Positions 17,592-26,725 are shown, counted from the first letter of the stretch. The stretch is DNA of 64,000 nt from Nostoc parmelioides FACHB-3921 (GCF_014696625.1 NZ_JACJQL010000007.1:104545-168544); one strand, 5' to 3'. Program-made: numbers and translations. The notes: generated from the sequence alone by a model not told the origin.

Positions 17592-17746
17592 TAGATATAC
17601 AGGACTTACGCAGTGTTAATAATTTTCTGTTTTTTTTGTCAATAGTCCATAGTCAATAGTCAATAGTCAAAATCAGGGTTTTTGGATTGTGGACTATTGA
17701 CCACCCTCAGAAGAGTTTTTTAGTTTAGTGCGTAAGTCCTTATCTA
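17592..17746. mobile_element. Foldback (MITE-like) element upstream of mutS2
   Basis: Two nested perfect 12-bp inverted repeats: AGGACTTACGCA (17601-17612) with TGCGTAAGTCCT (17729-17740), and GTCAATAGTCCA (17638-17649) with TGGACTATTGAC (17690-17701). Flanking TAGATA (17592-17597) and TATCTA (17741-17746) extend the pairing. The centre carries AGTCAAT tandem repeats. It codes for nothing. Confidence 0.75.
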
Positions 17747-17876
17747 TTTGAATCAAGGGAAAATTACAACTGTTAACTGTTAACGGTCAAATGACACTTA
17801 ATTCATTTTTACCTTTAATAATTGGCTATGGAAAGGCTAGAATTGTTACGATCACTTCAGATTTGATGTTGCAGCC

Positions 17877-20294
17877 TTGATTCAATCTGAAACTTTAGAA
17901 CTACTGGAATGGTATCGCCTTTGTCAGCATCTTTCTACATTTGCGGCAACTAAACTGGGGGCGATCGCATCTCTTCATCTGCAAATTCCTGCATCTCAAG
18001 CAGCAAGTGAGCAGTTGTTAGAACAGACAAAAGAAGTTTATCAACTGGAAAGTCGTCTGGCAAGCGGTTTATCTTTTGAGGGTATCCAAGATATTGGTGA
18101 TTCCTTGGAAAGATCAGAACTGCAAGGGATTTTGGCTGGAGATGAACTTTTGGCGATCGCTACTACTCTTGCAGGTGCTAGAAATTTACGACGTATAATT
18201 GATAACCAAGAAGATATACCAATTTTAACTGAGTTGGTGGCTGAGTTACGCACTTACCCTGAACTAGAACAGGAAATACATCGCTGTATTGATGAACGGG
18301 GGCAAGTAACAGACCGTGCCAGCACGAAATTAGGTGACATCCGTACAGAATTGCGGAAATTGCGGAGTCAGATTACCCAAAAGCTGCAAAATATTTTACA
18401 AGTAAAATCTAACGCGGTTCAGGAACAACTGATTACCCAAAGAGGCGATCGCTTTGTTATTCCCGTCAAAGCACCACAGAAGGATGCTATTCCCGGTATT
18501 GTTCATGACACCTCAACCAGTGGGGCGACGTTATACATAGAACCTAATTCTGTTGTGCCGATGGGTAACCAACTGCGGCAGACAATTAGAAAAGAGCAAG
18601 CCGAAGAAGAAGCGATTCGTCGCGCATTGACGGAAAAAGTAGCAGCAGTTAAACCTGATTTAGAACGGTTATTAGCAATTGTCACGACTTTGGATATGGC
18701 AACTGCTAGAGCCAGATATAGTTTATGGCTCAAAGCCAATCCCCCTAGATTTATTGACCGCCAGGAACAAGAAATCATTACCTTGCGGCAGTTACACCAT
18801 CCCCTGTTGGTTTGGCAACAACAGCACGAACAAGGTCATGCTGTGATTCCGGTGGATTTGTTAATCAGCCCCCATATCCGGGTAGTGACGATTACAGGGC
18901 CTAACACTGGTGGCAAAACAGTAACATTAAAAACCCTGGGACTGGCAGCCTTAATGGCCAAGGTGGGTTTATTCGTTCCTGCCCGTGAACCAGTGGAAAT
19001 TCCTTGGTTTGACCAAGTATTAGCAGATATTGGCGATGAACAATCCCTACAACAAAGTTTATCGACTTTTTCTGGGCATATCCGCCGGATTAGCCGGATT
19101 TTAAATGCTTTAGGGACTGGGGAACAGGGACTGGGTACTGGGGACAGGGAAGAATCTCATCCCCAATCCCTAGTTTTACTCGATGAAGTTGGCGCAGGTA
19201 CAGATCCGGCGGAAGGGAGTGCTTTAGCGATCGCCCTTTTACAATATCTAGCCGATCATGCCCAGCTAACTGTGGCTACAACTCACTTTGGCGAATTAAA
19301 AGCCCTGAAATATGAAGATCAGCGTTTTGAAAATGCTTCCGTAGAATTTGATGATGCTACTTTGTCGCCTACCTATCGTTTGTTGTGGGGTATTCCTGGA
19401 CGTTCCAATGCTTTAGCGATCGCCCTACGTTTGGGATTAAAGGCGGAAGTGGTAGAACAGGCAAAAACCCAAGTGGGAGAAGCCAGTGACGAGGTGAACT
19501 TGGTAATTGCTGGCTTAGAAGCCCAACGTCGTCGCCAGGAAACCAAAGCCGCAGAAGCACAGAAAATATTACAACAAGCAGAACGCTTGTATAAAGAAGT
19601 ATCTAACAAAGCGGCGGCATTACAAGAGCGAGAACAGTCTCTGCGGGCTTCCCAGGAAGTAGCGGTACAACAAGCCATTACCCAAGCCAAAGGTGAAATC
19701 GCCAAAGTAATTCGCCGCTTGCAGCAAGGTACAGCCACAGCCCAAGATGCCCAGCAAGCAACCAACAACCTCAATCAAATCGCCCAAAAATATCAACCAG
19801 CACCACCACCAAAGGCAAAACCGGGGTTTGTACCCAAAATAGGCGATCGCATTCGCATCTCCCAATTTGGTCAAACAGCCGATGTGTTAACCGCCCCAGA
19901 TGAAGATGGTGAGTTAACAGTCCGCTTTGGCATTATGAAAATGACGGTGAAGCTAGAAGATATCGAATCTCTCGATGGTCAAAAACCTGAACCAATCACC
20001 AAAGCGAAGCCAGCCCCAGTTACTCCACCCCCACCAGCCCAACCGGTTTTAGCAATTCGTACCTCCAAAAATACTGTGGATTTACGAGGTAAACGGGTAG
20101 CAGATGCCGAATACATTTTAGACAAAGCCATTTCTGAAGCAACTGGCCCAATCTGGATTATTCATGGACATGGTACTGGCAAACTCCGTCAAGGTGTCCA
20201 CGCCTTTTTAGAACAACACCCTAGAGTTAGCCGTCACGAGCCAGCAGAACAATCCGACGGTGGTAGTGGGGTGACAGTCGCGCATATTTCGTAA
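17877..20294 (+). CDS. mutS2: MutS2 endonuclease/ATPase
   Basis: Member of the MutS family not used for mismatch repair; known MutS2 proteins suppress recombination or rescue collided ribosomes and carry a C-terminal Smr nuclease domain. Visible in 805 residues: the clamp and lever part, Walker A ITGPNTGGKT, the ABC signature region, Walker B LVLLDEVGAGTDPAEGSALA, a coiled coil (about residues 520-640), a KOW-like segment, and Smr with VDLRGKRV and HGHGTGKLRQG. The start is TTG and fits the family N-terminus. Unusual: between the ABC part and Walker B about 17 residues (GTGEQGLGTGDREESHPQ) are encoded by a genomic G-rich repeat at about 19113-19173. Confidence 0.93.
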   Translation: MIQSETLELLEWYRLCQHLSTFAATKLGAIASLHLQIPASQAASEQLLEQTKEVYQLESRLASGLSFEGIQDIGDSLERSELQGILAGDELLAIATTLAGARNLRRIIDNQEDIPILTELVAELRTYPELEQEIHRCIDERGQVTDRASTKLGDIRTELRKLRSQITQKLQNILQVKSNAVQEQLITQRGDRFVIPVKAPQKDAIPGIVHDTSTSGATLYIEPNSVVPMGNQLRQTIRKEQAEEEAIRRALTEKVAAVKPDLERLLAIVTTLDMATARARYSLWLKANPPRFIDRQEQEIITLRQLHHPLLVWQQQHEQGHAVIPVDLLISPHIRVVTITGPNTGGKTVTLKTLGLAALMAKVGLFVPAREPVEIPWFDQVLADIGDEQSLQQSLSTFSGHIRRISRILNALGTGEQGLGTGDREESHPQSLVLLDEVGAGTDPAEGSALAIALLQYLADHAQLTVATTHFGELKALKYEDQRFENASVEFDDATLSPTYRLLWGIPGRSNALAIALRLGLKAEVVEQAKTQVGEASDEVNLVIAGLEAQRRRQETKAAEAQKILQQAERLYKEVSNKAAALQEREQSLRASQEVAVQQAITQAKGEIAKVIRRLQQGTATAQDAQQATNNLNQIAQKYQPAPPPKAKPGFVPKIGDRIRISQFGQTADVLTAPDEDGELTVRFGIMKMTVKLEDIESLDGQKPEPITKAKPAPVTPPPPAQPVLAIRTSKNTVDLRGKRVADAEYILDKAISEATGPIWIIHGHGTGKLRQGVHAFLEQHPRVSRHEPAEQSDGGSGVTVAHIS

Positions 20295-21020
20295 AAGGGA
20301 CTGGGGATTAGGGACTGGGTTTTCAAATGAAAAATTATGAAATTCTGCTTTAACCCCTCCATCCTATACCCTTACACCTAGTCTCAACAGACAAGCTGGG
20401 TGCGTAAGTCCTAATTACATCGTCACTTGTATAGTTTGTTGACTGCTGACGGTTAACTGTCAACGGTCAACAGCCCTCATTAGTAGTTATGCAATTTAGA
20501 CGCGCATTCCTTTCTTTGATGAATTTTATTTATTAAGCCTGTATCAATAAATTTGACTAACGTCCTAATTGAATCACGAGTATCTAATTATTCATTCTTT
20601 GATGAAGCTTATTGTTAATAATTAGACATTAGATTTTCTGATTATATTTATTTATACTTAAGTACTTAATTAGGAGATAATAATTAAGTATATTTTACCA
20701 TGACAATTCACTTTCTACACTGTTGAAAATAAATTTTCATCAAGTAGAGTAAGACAGTGACAATTGCTGTTTACCAAAGTTCAGAAAAGATAGTGCAGTT
20801 AAGAATCAAGCAAAGACTCATACTCAAACTTTTTCACATTCTGACTTGAACAAGGGAGTAGGAAGTGGTGAGTTCTGAATGGCGAGTAAAAATTTCTCTC
20901 CCTGTCCCCTGCTGCTCCTCCCTCCTTCTTCCTGCCTCTTTTAGAGGAAACCAACTCTAATTATTCAGAGTCTGGTTTCAAAATGGGTAACAGCAACAGC
21001 CCCTACCAGCCTGATCACCT
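20295..21020. repeat. Repeat-rich intergenic region
   Basis: About 725 bases without a gene. It starts with a GGGACTGGGGATTAGGGACT-type repeat (about 20297-20321), has a solitary TGCGTAAGTCCT end (20401-20412) like the end of the 17.6 kb foldback, and a dispersed repeat with core 20468-20508 that is repeated at 23293-23333. A pyrimidine-rich stretch lies at about 20898-20942. Confidence 0.65.
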
Positions 21021-21626
21021 ATGCTTAAAGTTATGCAATCGGCCGCTGATCCAGCCACTCCCAATTCCCAATGGGAGGACTTAATTAAACTCCCAACTCC
21101 AAATGTTGTTGAATGGGACAACATCAAAACTCAGTTAGACTTGGTACTGTTGGCACTGGAAACCCTGACGGGAATTGGCTCTGAGGCTATGCTCTCGGCG
21201 GCAACCAGCCTGAATCTGGAGTCGAAAGTGCCAGACCGCGTAGCCTTATGGCGCTTGCGTCAGTCAAACCCTCTACGCAAAGGTCAAGGAGGGCGGAAAA
21301 AGCTGGATGTAGAAGAAGCGCGATCGCTTGTTCTCATCATCTGCTACCTCGCCAAACAGCACCAGGAATTAATTCGTCGTGCGGTGGGTCTACTAGAACA
21401 AATGGCGGAAAAAAATCGGGAACCTCATCAGGCTGCTTTACTTGGAGACTACATAGATGCTTTCTGCAACACCTACCAAGAGCGGATGGAAGAGGACGAG
21501 CAAATCTCGACGGATTTACTAACTAACCTAGCGCTGAAACTACTTGTGGATTTGCTGTTTTATAGCGCTCCTGGTGGACACCGCCGTCTTTGGCTAGCAC
21601 TCATCGACCGTTCCGCAAAATTTTGA
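21021..21626 (+). CDS. DUF3038 family protein
   Basis: A 201-residue, largely alpha-helical soluble protein. The central part (VVEWDNIKTQLDLVLLALETLTGIGSEAML by region, residues 29-60) and DRVALWRLRQSNPLRKG match what I know as DUF3038, a family limited to cyanobacteria. Function is unknown. It ends 25 bases before the DUF4335 gene, and these two families typically occur side by side, so they are probably one operon and perhaps partners. Start ATG; an alternative ATG lies five codons in. Confidence 0.75.
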   Translation: MLKVMQSAADPATPNSQWEDLIKLPTPNVVEWDNIKTQLDLVLLALETLTGIGSEAMLSAATSLNLESKVPDRVALWRLRQSNPLRKGQGGRKKLDVEEARSLVLIICYLAKQHQELIRRAVGLLEQMAEKNREPHQAALLGDYIDAFCNTYQERMEEDEQISTDLLTNLALKLLVDLLFYSAPGGHRRLWLALIDRSAKF

Positions 21627-21651
21627 AAACATCTCCTTTGCAGTTCCTGCC

Positions 21652-23229
21652 ATGCCTCTATCTAATTCTGTCATTCGTCGCTACACACCACCTACTTGTA
21701 CGCTAGAAGTATTGGCGCAAAGCTCCCCTTTGTCACGTTGGATGGGGAAACCAGTACTTAGACACTTAACCTTTGAGTTGCGCTTTGATGACCCGCAATT
21801 GCCCGAAGAAAACAGAGTACCCATTCGAGGCGATCGCGACCAACTTGAAGCCCTATGTGATGCTGTCACCACTTACGTACAGCAATTTCTCCAACAACCC
21901 CCAGATAGTTTTCGTTTTAATGTCTCTGAACTCGAAGATTCAACTAAAGTATCTACTGAAGAATTAACAGATTTTCATCAAGCTTCACTCTTATCTAAAA
22001 CCACAAAATCTTTTATACCCCAAATACCAGGGACAAAAATCTATTTAGAACCGGGCGATTATTTAACACACAATTTATTTCTTGGTTCCTTAGCTAATCA
22101 AGCATCTGGCTATGTTATTCAACTAAGTTTGCTGCAACTGTTCGATCTAGCAACAGCGTTAGATGAATATTCAACCGACGTAATGGCATTACCATCTCTC
22201 AATAAAACTAGTTCTGTCGTCCCTTTCCCAGCTTGGGCTTCTGTTGCTGCCGTATTAGTATTAGCTTTAGGTTTAACGCCTCTAACTTGGCAATATGCTA
22301 ATAACACCAAACAAAAAGAGCAGCAGACAGCGACAAACAACAATCCCAACGATGAACAAATAGCTTTACAACCAACCTTACCTAATTTTCCTGCTCCTCA
22401 ATCTGAACTAGCCCCTGCAAATAATTCGTTGTCTTTACCTTTAGGTTCGGCTCCACCACCACCTCCCAATACTGGTTTACCGACAACTCCCCTCATATCT
22501 CCTGACACCAGTTTCCCAGGTAATTCTGCTTTACCTCCCAATTCTGTAACCTCAAAACAGACATCAAATATACCACAGACAAACATTCCACCAATCTCTG
22601 GCAATCCAGGCATTACTATACCTGGGCAACAAGTTGCCATTCAACCAAATCCCTCAGGGGGAATTAACTCAGCAGGGGTTACTCTCAAGCGGAATTTACC
22701 CCCCAGATTATCTACCTCTACAGGTAATATTTCATCTGGTATCCCACCAGTACCGCCACCACTAGCTACCATACCTAACAATGCAATTCCTCAGGTCTAC
22801 TCACCAGTAACCTCACAAGCCGCAAGAAGTAGAGTCAATACTTCCCCAGAGTTAGCTGACACTAGTTCATTAATAGATGGTTCGAGAAGTGAACCCAAGA
22901 CAGCTTCGTCTGGTGACATTGCTACGAGTAACACTGGCACACTATTTGATACACCACAGGTAGCAGAAGCCAGGGAGTTTTTCAAAAAGCGTTGGCAACC
23001 ACCCTCAGGCTTTGCACAAACCCTAGAGTATAGCGTCATGCTGGGTGTAGATGGCTCAATTGAGCGGATTTTACCTTTAGGCAAGGCAGCTAGAGATTAT
23101 GTTGATCTAGTTGGGATGCCTGCGATTGGAGAACCCTTTGTTTCTGCTAATCGCTCTGGGCAAATGACAAGGATTCGGGTTCTTCTCAGTCCAGATGGCA
23201 AGGTACAAACCTTTCCAGAGACTGAATAA
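21652..23229 (+). CDS. DUF4335 family membrane-anchored protein
   Basis: 525 residues. N-terminal DUF4335 domain (about 1-180; RRYTPPTCTLEV, LSRWMGKPVL), then one membrane helix (about 192-213, ASVAAVLVLALGLTPLTW), a long Pro/Asn/Ser-rich linker (about 225-410), and a C-terminal globular part (LEYSVMLGVDGSIERILPLG, TRIRVLLSPDGKVQTFPE). Presumably a single-pass protein with domains on both sides of a membrane. Function unknown. It forms a tight pair with the DUF3038 gene upstream and lies between two copies of a dispersed repeat. Confidence 0.75.
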   Translation: MPLSNSVIRRYTPPTCTLEVLAQSSPLSRWMGKPVLRHLTFELRFDDPQLPEENRVPIRGDRDQLEALCDAVTTYVQQFLQQPPDSFRFNVSELEDSTKVSTEELTDFHQASLLSKTTKSFIPQIPGTKIYLEPGDYLTHNLFLGSLANQASGYVIQLSLLQLFDLATALDEYSTDVMALPSLNKTSSVVPFPAWASVAAVLVLALGLTPLTWQYANNTKQKEQQTATNNNPNDEQIALQPTLPNFPAPQSELAPANNSLSLPLGSAPPPPPNTGLPTTPLISPDTSFPGNSALPPNSVTSKQTSNIPQTNIPPISGNPGITIPGQQVAIQPNPSGGINSAGVTLKRNLPPRLSTSTGNISSGIPPVPPPLATIPNNAIPQVYSPVTSQAARSRVNTSPELADTSSLIDGSRSEPKTASSGDIATSNTGTLFDTPQVAEAREFFKKRWQPPSGFAQTLEYSVMLGVDGSIERILPLGKAARDYVDLVGMPAIGEPFVSANRSGQMTRIRVLLSPDGKVQTFPETE

Positions 23230-23266
23230 GCTATTCTGCTTTTAAGTTGCATAATCCATCATGAAG

Positions 23267-23333
23267 GCTGTTGACCGTTAACAGTCAACAGTCAACAACC
23301 CTTATTAGTAGTTATGCAATTTAGGCACGCATT
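23267..23333. repeat. Dispersed repeat, second copy
   Basis: The core 23293-23333 matches 20468-20508 at 37 of 41 bases, including the block ATTAGTAGTTATGCAATTTA. It directly follows the DUF4335 gene, so the two copies bracket the DUF3038/DUF4335 pair in direct orientation. Upstream of each core is a GTCAAC-rich stretch. Confidence 0.75.
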
Positions 23334-23521
23334 AGCTTAGTCAAAACTGAAACTTTGAGAATATGAACTAGAGATTGATGACAATCCTAAAACTGGTACA
23401 GTTGCTGTGCCAGTTTTTACTTATTTTTATTAGTTAAAAATTACCTTTCTGAGTCCAGTTAATAAAGTGGATTGAGTATAAAAACTAGTGAATCTAGTAA
23501 TCAATATAATCAAGTTTAATC

Positions 23522-23766
23522 TTAATTATTAACGTCGGTTCGATGACCTCTCCCCAAACCCCTCTGTCTTGAAAAGTTCTGTTCGCTCTTAGCGTTGGCG
23601 AAGCCATCGGAGGAAACCTCCGCCCAGACTTTTCGCTCCGACGTGGAGAGGGGCTTAGATATTCCGAAATATCAAGGACAAATTAGGGTTTTGAAGCCTC
23701 TCTCCTTGCAGGGGAGAGGTTTGGAGAGGGGTTTTTGAAATTCGTCGAACTCACGTTAATTATTAA
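23522..23766. mobile_element. MITE-like element with 25-bp terminal inverted repeats
   Basis: The ends 23522-23546 and 23742-23766 are inverted copies with 4 mismatches in 25 bases; both begin TTAAT and contain GTTCGA. Inside are further inverted blocks of the type CCTCTCCCC...GGGGAGAGG and a GTTGGCGAAGCC-type short repeat common in Nostoc. About 245 bases, no open frame; probably mobilised in trans or now immobile. Confidence 0.7.
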
Positions 23767-23839
23767 ACATTCAACAACCGATGGAACATTAAAAAACACA
23801 CATAATTATTCTTAAGAAATTTTATCAAAGGTGGAAAAT

Positions 23840-24124
23840 ATGCAAACTATTGGGACTCAGAAAGATAGTCCGGCTTGGGTTATTCAAACATGGGCCGCTT
23901 TTTTGATTTCTATTTCTATGACCAGTTTTGGAATTGCCAACTTACCTGTAGATAACTGGGTAAAAGGCTTTATGAGTATGGGTTTGGCTTTCTCTGTTGG
24001 TTCAACTTTTACTCTAGCTAAAACCACTAGAGATTTGCATGAAGCCAGAAGATTAGCTGCGCGCATTGATGAGGCGAAAGTAGAAAAGTTGTTGTCACAA
24101 CATGACCCTTTGAATCTTAAATAA
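23840..24124 (+). CDS. YiaA/B two-helix membrane protein
   Basis: About 94 residues. Two membrane helices (about residues 14-36 WVIQTWAAFLISISMTSFGIA and 44-63 GFMSMGLAFSVGSTFTLAKT) followed by a charged helix (RDLHEARRLAARIDEAKVEKLL) fit the YiaA/YiaB two-helix family. Its function is not established. I choose the ATG at 23840 because AAAGGTGG lies just 5-8 bases upstream; the in-frame GTG at 23831 overlaps that site. Confidence 0.75.
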   Translation: MQTIGTQKDSPAWVIQTWAAFLISISMTSFGIANLPVDNWVKGFMSMGLAFSVGSTFTLAKTTRDLHEARRLAARIDEAKVEKLLSQHDPLNLK

Positions 24125-24192
24125 AATACAGCTAAATTCAACTTAGTTAAGGGCATGAAACGAGTTTAGGCTCAGGAGTAATCATCAAAGGT

Positions 24193-24276
24193 GCATACCG
24201 GATTGATGCTATAGCTGTTGACGGTTGTCTGTTGACAGATTTGAAAGCCTTGCTTGATGTCCTAATCTATCTGGCT
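24193..24276 (-). repeat. Dispersed repeat, inverted copy of the 6.7 kb repeat
   Basis: On the minus strand this stretch matches 6713-6810: blocks AGCCAGRTAGATTAGGACAT and GCTTTCAARTCTGTCAAC occur in the same order in both. The spacing between the blocks differs, so one copy has an internal deletion or insertion. Confidence 0.65.
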
Positions 24277-24323
24277 AAGCTGTTACGCATTTAAATTGTA
24301 TATTTCGCACTCAGGTTGTCAAA

Positions 24324-24358
24324 AGTCCAGAGTCCAAGCTAGCCTTTGACTCTGGACT
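24324..24358. repeat. Small palindrome
   Basis: AGTCCAGAGTC (24324-24334) and GACTCTGGACT (24348-24358) form a perfect 11-bp inverted repeat with a 13-base loop in the spacer between two convergent genes. It is another foldback made of AGTC-type units. Confidence 0.6.
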
Positions 24359-24449
24359 CTTGACTATGGACAGCCCTGACGCAAGAATATTTGATTTAGG
24401 TGCGTATCACCTTATGGCTATAAATTGAAACTTAAAAAATCACAAAAAT

Positions 24450-24477
24450 AAAAGGGCTGTTATGAACAGTCCTTTTA
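24450..24477 (-). terminator. Bidirectional terminator of the ferredoxin cluster
   Basis: The stem AAAGGGCTGTT / AACAGTCCTTT (one mismatch pair) is followed by TTTATTTTT on the minus strand and by TTTTACTTTT on the plus strand. It lies just after the ferredoxin stop codon. Confidence 0.7.
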
Positions 24478-24501
24478 CTTTTATGGAGTTAATTTTTTAT
24501 T

Positions 24502-24960
24502 TTAATAACGGGATTTTTTATTTTTTGACTTTTGCTTTCGCCGCCGCTTTTCGGTAGTTGCAACTGCATGGTCTACTGGGTAGCCAACAACAGGAATTAC
24601 CTGGAATTTACGATCTTCTTCTAAATTTTTGAGTTCGGTGTAATCAACCCAATGAATACAATCAACCGGACAAGTGTCAATTGCTTCTTGAATAACTTCT
24701 TCCGCGTCCCCATCTTGACGAATTACACGCGATCGCCCATAGTCAGGCTCAATGTAGAATGTGTTCCGCGCCACATGAGCGCAATGCTTGCAACCAATAC
24801 AGGTGATCTCGTCAACATAAACACCTTTTTGCCGCAATATTCCGCCCAATTCTGGTTCAAAACCAGAACGCTCCGGGGCATCCCGCAAAAAACCCCCTAG
24901 TTCTGGCTCAAAACCGGAACGATTGTCTTCTTGTTCTGGCGACGGCAGAAAATCAGCCAT
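24502..24960 (-). CDS. Cyanobacterial [Fe-S] ferredoxin-like protein with N-terminal repeat
   Basis: 152 residues. The cluster motif is CIGCKHC followed by CPVDC, that is CxxCxxC...CP with one fourth Cys, enough for one 3Fe-4S or 4Fe-4S cluster in the 4Fe-4S-ferredoxin fold (about residues 45-105; VDEITCIGC, YGRSRVI, CPVDCIHWV). The N-terminus contains two copies of a short unit RSGFEPELGG(F/I)LR, and the C-terminus is a basic tail rich in Lys/Arg. It probably carries electrons to an unknown partner. It overlaps ycf35 by one base and belongs to a DUF2997-ycf35-ferredoxin cluster. Confidence 0.85.
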   Translation of the reverse strand: MADFLPSPEQEDNRSGFEPELGGFLRDAPERSGFEPELGGILRQKGVYVDEITCIGCKHCAHVARNTFYIEPDYGRSRVIRQDGDAEEVIQEAIDTCPVDCIHWVDYTELKNLEEDRKFQVIPVVGYPVDHAVATTEKRRRKQKSKNKKSRY

Positions 24961-25346
24961 TACGCACTCCAGCGCTGTACAACTAGGCGAATAGAACCAT
25001 CTTCATTTTTTTGCTGTTCGGAGACTTGGAAGCCTACACGAGCAGTTTCTTTCACTACTGTTTGGTAAGCATAACGTTGGGTAACTTGGCGTAAGAAACC
25101 ATCAACTGACAAATTTTGTTGCCAATATTGTAGGTCTGCCACTAGCTCATATTCTTTGCCATTCCATCTAAAGCCGATGTCATAGCCATTTTCCTGCTCA
25201 ATGGTAATTTCCGCAGGATGGGTCTGACCGCGATAGCCGCGCACTTCTTGTGGGCCTGGTTTCCAATCTATGCCCAAATCTGTGAGCGCTTCTTGTAAAG
25301 ATTCGAGGTTACGGATCTGAGTCTTAATTTGGCTAAAGTGTGACAT
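24960..25346 (-). CDS. ycf35: Ycf35 homologue (DUF1257)
   Basis: 128-residue soluble protein matching the plastid- and cyanobacterium-encoded Ycf35 family: MSHFSQIKTQIRNLESLQ, the segment GYRGQTHPAEI, then YDIGFRW and ADLQYWQQN, and ending with RLVVQRW. Function is unknown. Its stop and the next ATG overlap by one base, so it is translationally coupled to the ferredoxin downstream, while DUF2997 lies 39 bases upstream; the fixed neighbourhood suggests a joint electron-transfer or cluster-related role. Confidence 0.85.
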   Translation of the reverse strand: MSHFSQIKTQIRNLESLQEALTDLGIDWKPGPQEVRGYRGQTHPAEITIEQENGYDIGFRWNGKEYELVADLQYWQQNLSVDGFLRQVTQRYAYQTVVKETARVGFQVSEQQKNEDGSIRLVVQRWSA

Positions 25347-25385
25347 GGTGGTTGTAAATCAACGACAATGAACTGCTGTGAGAAC

Positions 25386-25595
25386 TTACCAATCGCTGTA
25401 AGTAGTTTGCGTATTTGCCAGGCTAGATTCCTGAACCTGGGTGGCGAAAAATTCCGAGGTTGGCTCATGAGTGAGTACTTGCCCTAGCTGTGCTTCTATT
25501 GCTGCTGTAACCTCAGCACAGGAAGCCCCTACAATGCCAGTGACTGTTTCTTGTACCCGACCGTCTGGATAGATAATGAATTCTAATGTTTCCAT
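25386..25595 (-). CDS. DUF2997 family protein
   Basis: 69 residues starting METLEFIIYPDGRVQE and containing TGIVGASCAEVTAAIEAQLG, which I recognise as DUF2997. Function is unknown. I choose the ATG at 25595; the in-frame TTG at 25613 would add six unconserved residues. It is the first gene of the DUF2997-ycf35-ferredoxin cluster. The single Cys in GASCAEV is the only obviously reactive residue. Confidence 0.8.
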   Translation of the reverse strand: METLEFIIYPDGRVQETVTGIVGASCAEVTAAIEAQLGQVLTHEPTSEFFATQVQESSLANTQTTYSDW

Positions 25596-26725
25596 ACTCT
25601 TAGCCAACCGCAATAAGTCCGCTTGAATTGTACTGCCTTAGCAGCAAGCTATGTGTATAGCTCTAGGAACATTGTTACTTAGATACAAACTTGCCATTTT
25701 TTAACTAATGTTCCATCTCTCAAAATAAATATCTCAGAAAGTTTACAAAAATTATTAATTTTATAAGTCAACACATCTGTCATTAGTTAGTTTCTCTTAA
25801 CCTAATCTATAAGTCAAGGTAATCTTGTGCTGATGGTTTTGGCTGAAAAAGCGTTGAAAAATCAACACTAGGGGTAGTATAGCTAGCTGTGTCGGCTGTA
25901 AAAATAGCAAATTTATTGAAAATTCTTATCATTATCATCGGCTTTGACTTATTCTCGGATGGGAAATACTGCACTGTGTTAGCCGCAGTTAAGGATTACA
26001 AAAGCAAAAATGCTGTAATCTCAGCACTAAGTATTTATCTATACAAAAGACATTACAGATGATGAGGAAGTGTCCATGTGACAAGAGATTTTTTGCAGAT
26101 TTCACTGTTAGTAGTCTTGGTATCGAGGTTAGTCTATTCAGCATCACCAACACATGACACTGCTAATGGGAGAATATATTTCCTTTATGTTTTAGCCGAT
26201 TAAATCCTAACTTCATTAATTAATCTTTTGTTTAAAGCAACAATCTCTTAACTTTTTTATCAAGCGACATTGAGGGACTAGGGTTAAATTAAACTTTAAA
26301 GAAGCTATGTTCAACCAAAACCAGGGAAACTGACATTGCCAGTTAGTTCTAATTCATCATTTCTTTAATTTTAAAGTAACTGTGTAAATCTCATTTGTTT
26401 AAACTTTACCTATATAGCTTTAACTGGTATTCTAAAATATTAGTTTCTCGTAAATTGTTAATTTATTTGCAGAGGCAAGCTATGTTTTAAAAAAAGATTG
26501 AAACTAAAAGCAGATTATAGAAATTTAAAAAAGAGAACTATAACTTTTTTGCGGTGTTCTCTGTCTTTTTCTCAGAAGTTTCTCATTATGAACACATTAA
26601 TCATCAATGGTATACTACAAGCTGGTTGAAGATTTACTTTAAAAATAGCTAAGAGATTAACAGGTGAAGTTTTATTTGCCTGGGCAAAAGTCCTGCATTC
26701 AGCGTTTTTAGTATATCAATACTTT
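25596..26725. other. Long intergenic region without recognised genes
   Basis: About 1.1 kb of AT-rich DNA between divergent genes. I saw no open frame with protein-like composition, no tRNA, no known RNA and no clear repeat. It must hold promoters for the cluster on the left and the glycosyltransferase on the right. Confidence 0.4.

Noticed and set aside
24324..24358. Terminator of the YiaA/B gene
   Set aside because: A perfect palindrome but without a T-run; the hairpin at 24450-24477 is the better terminator.
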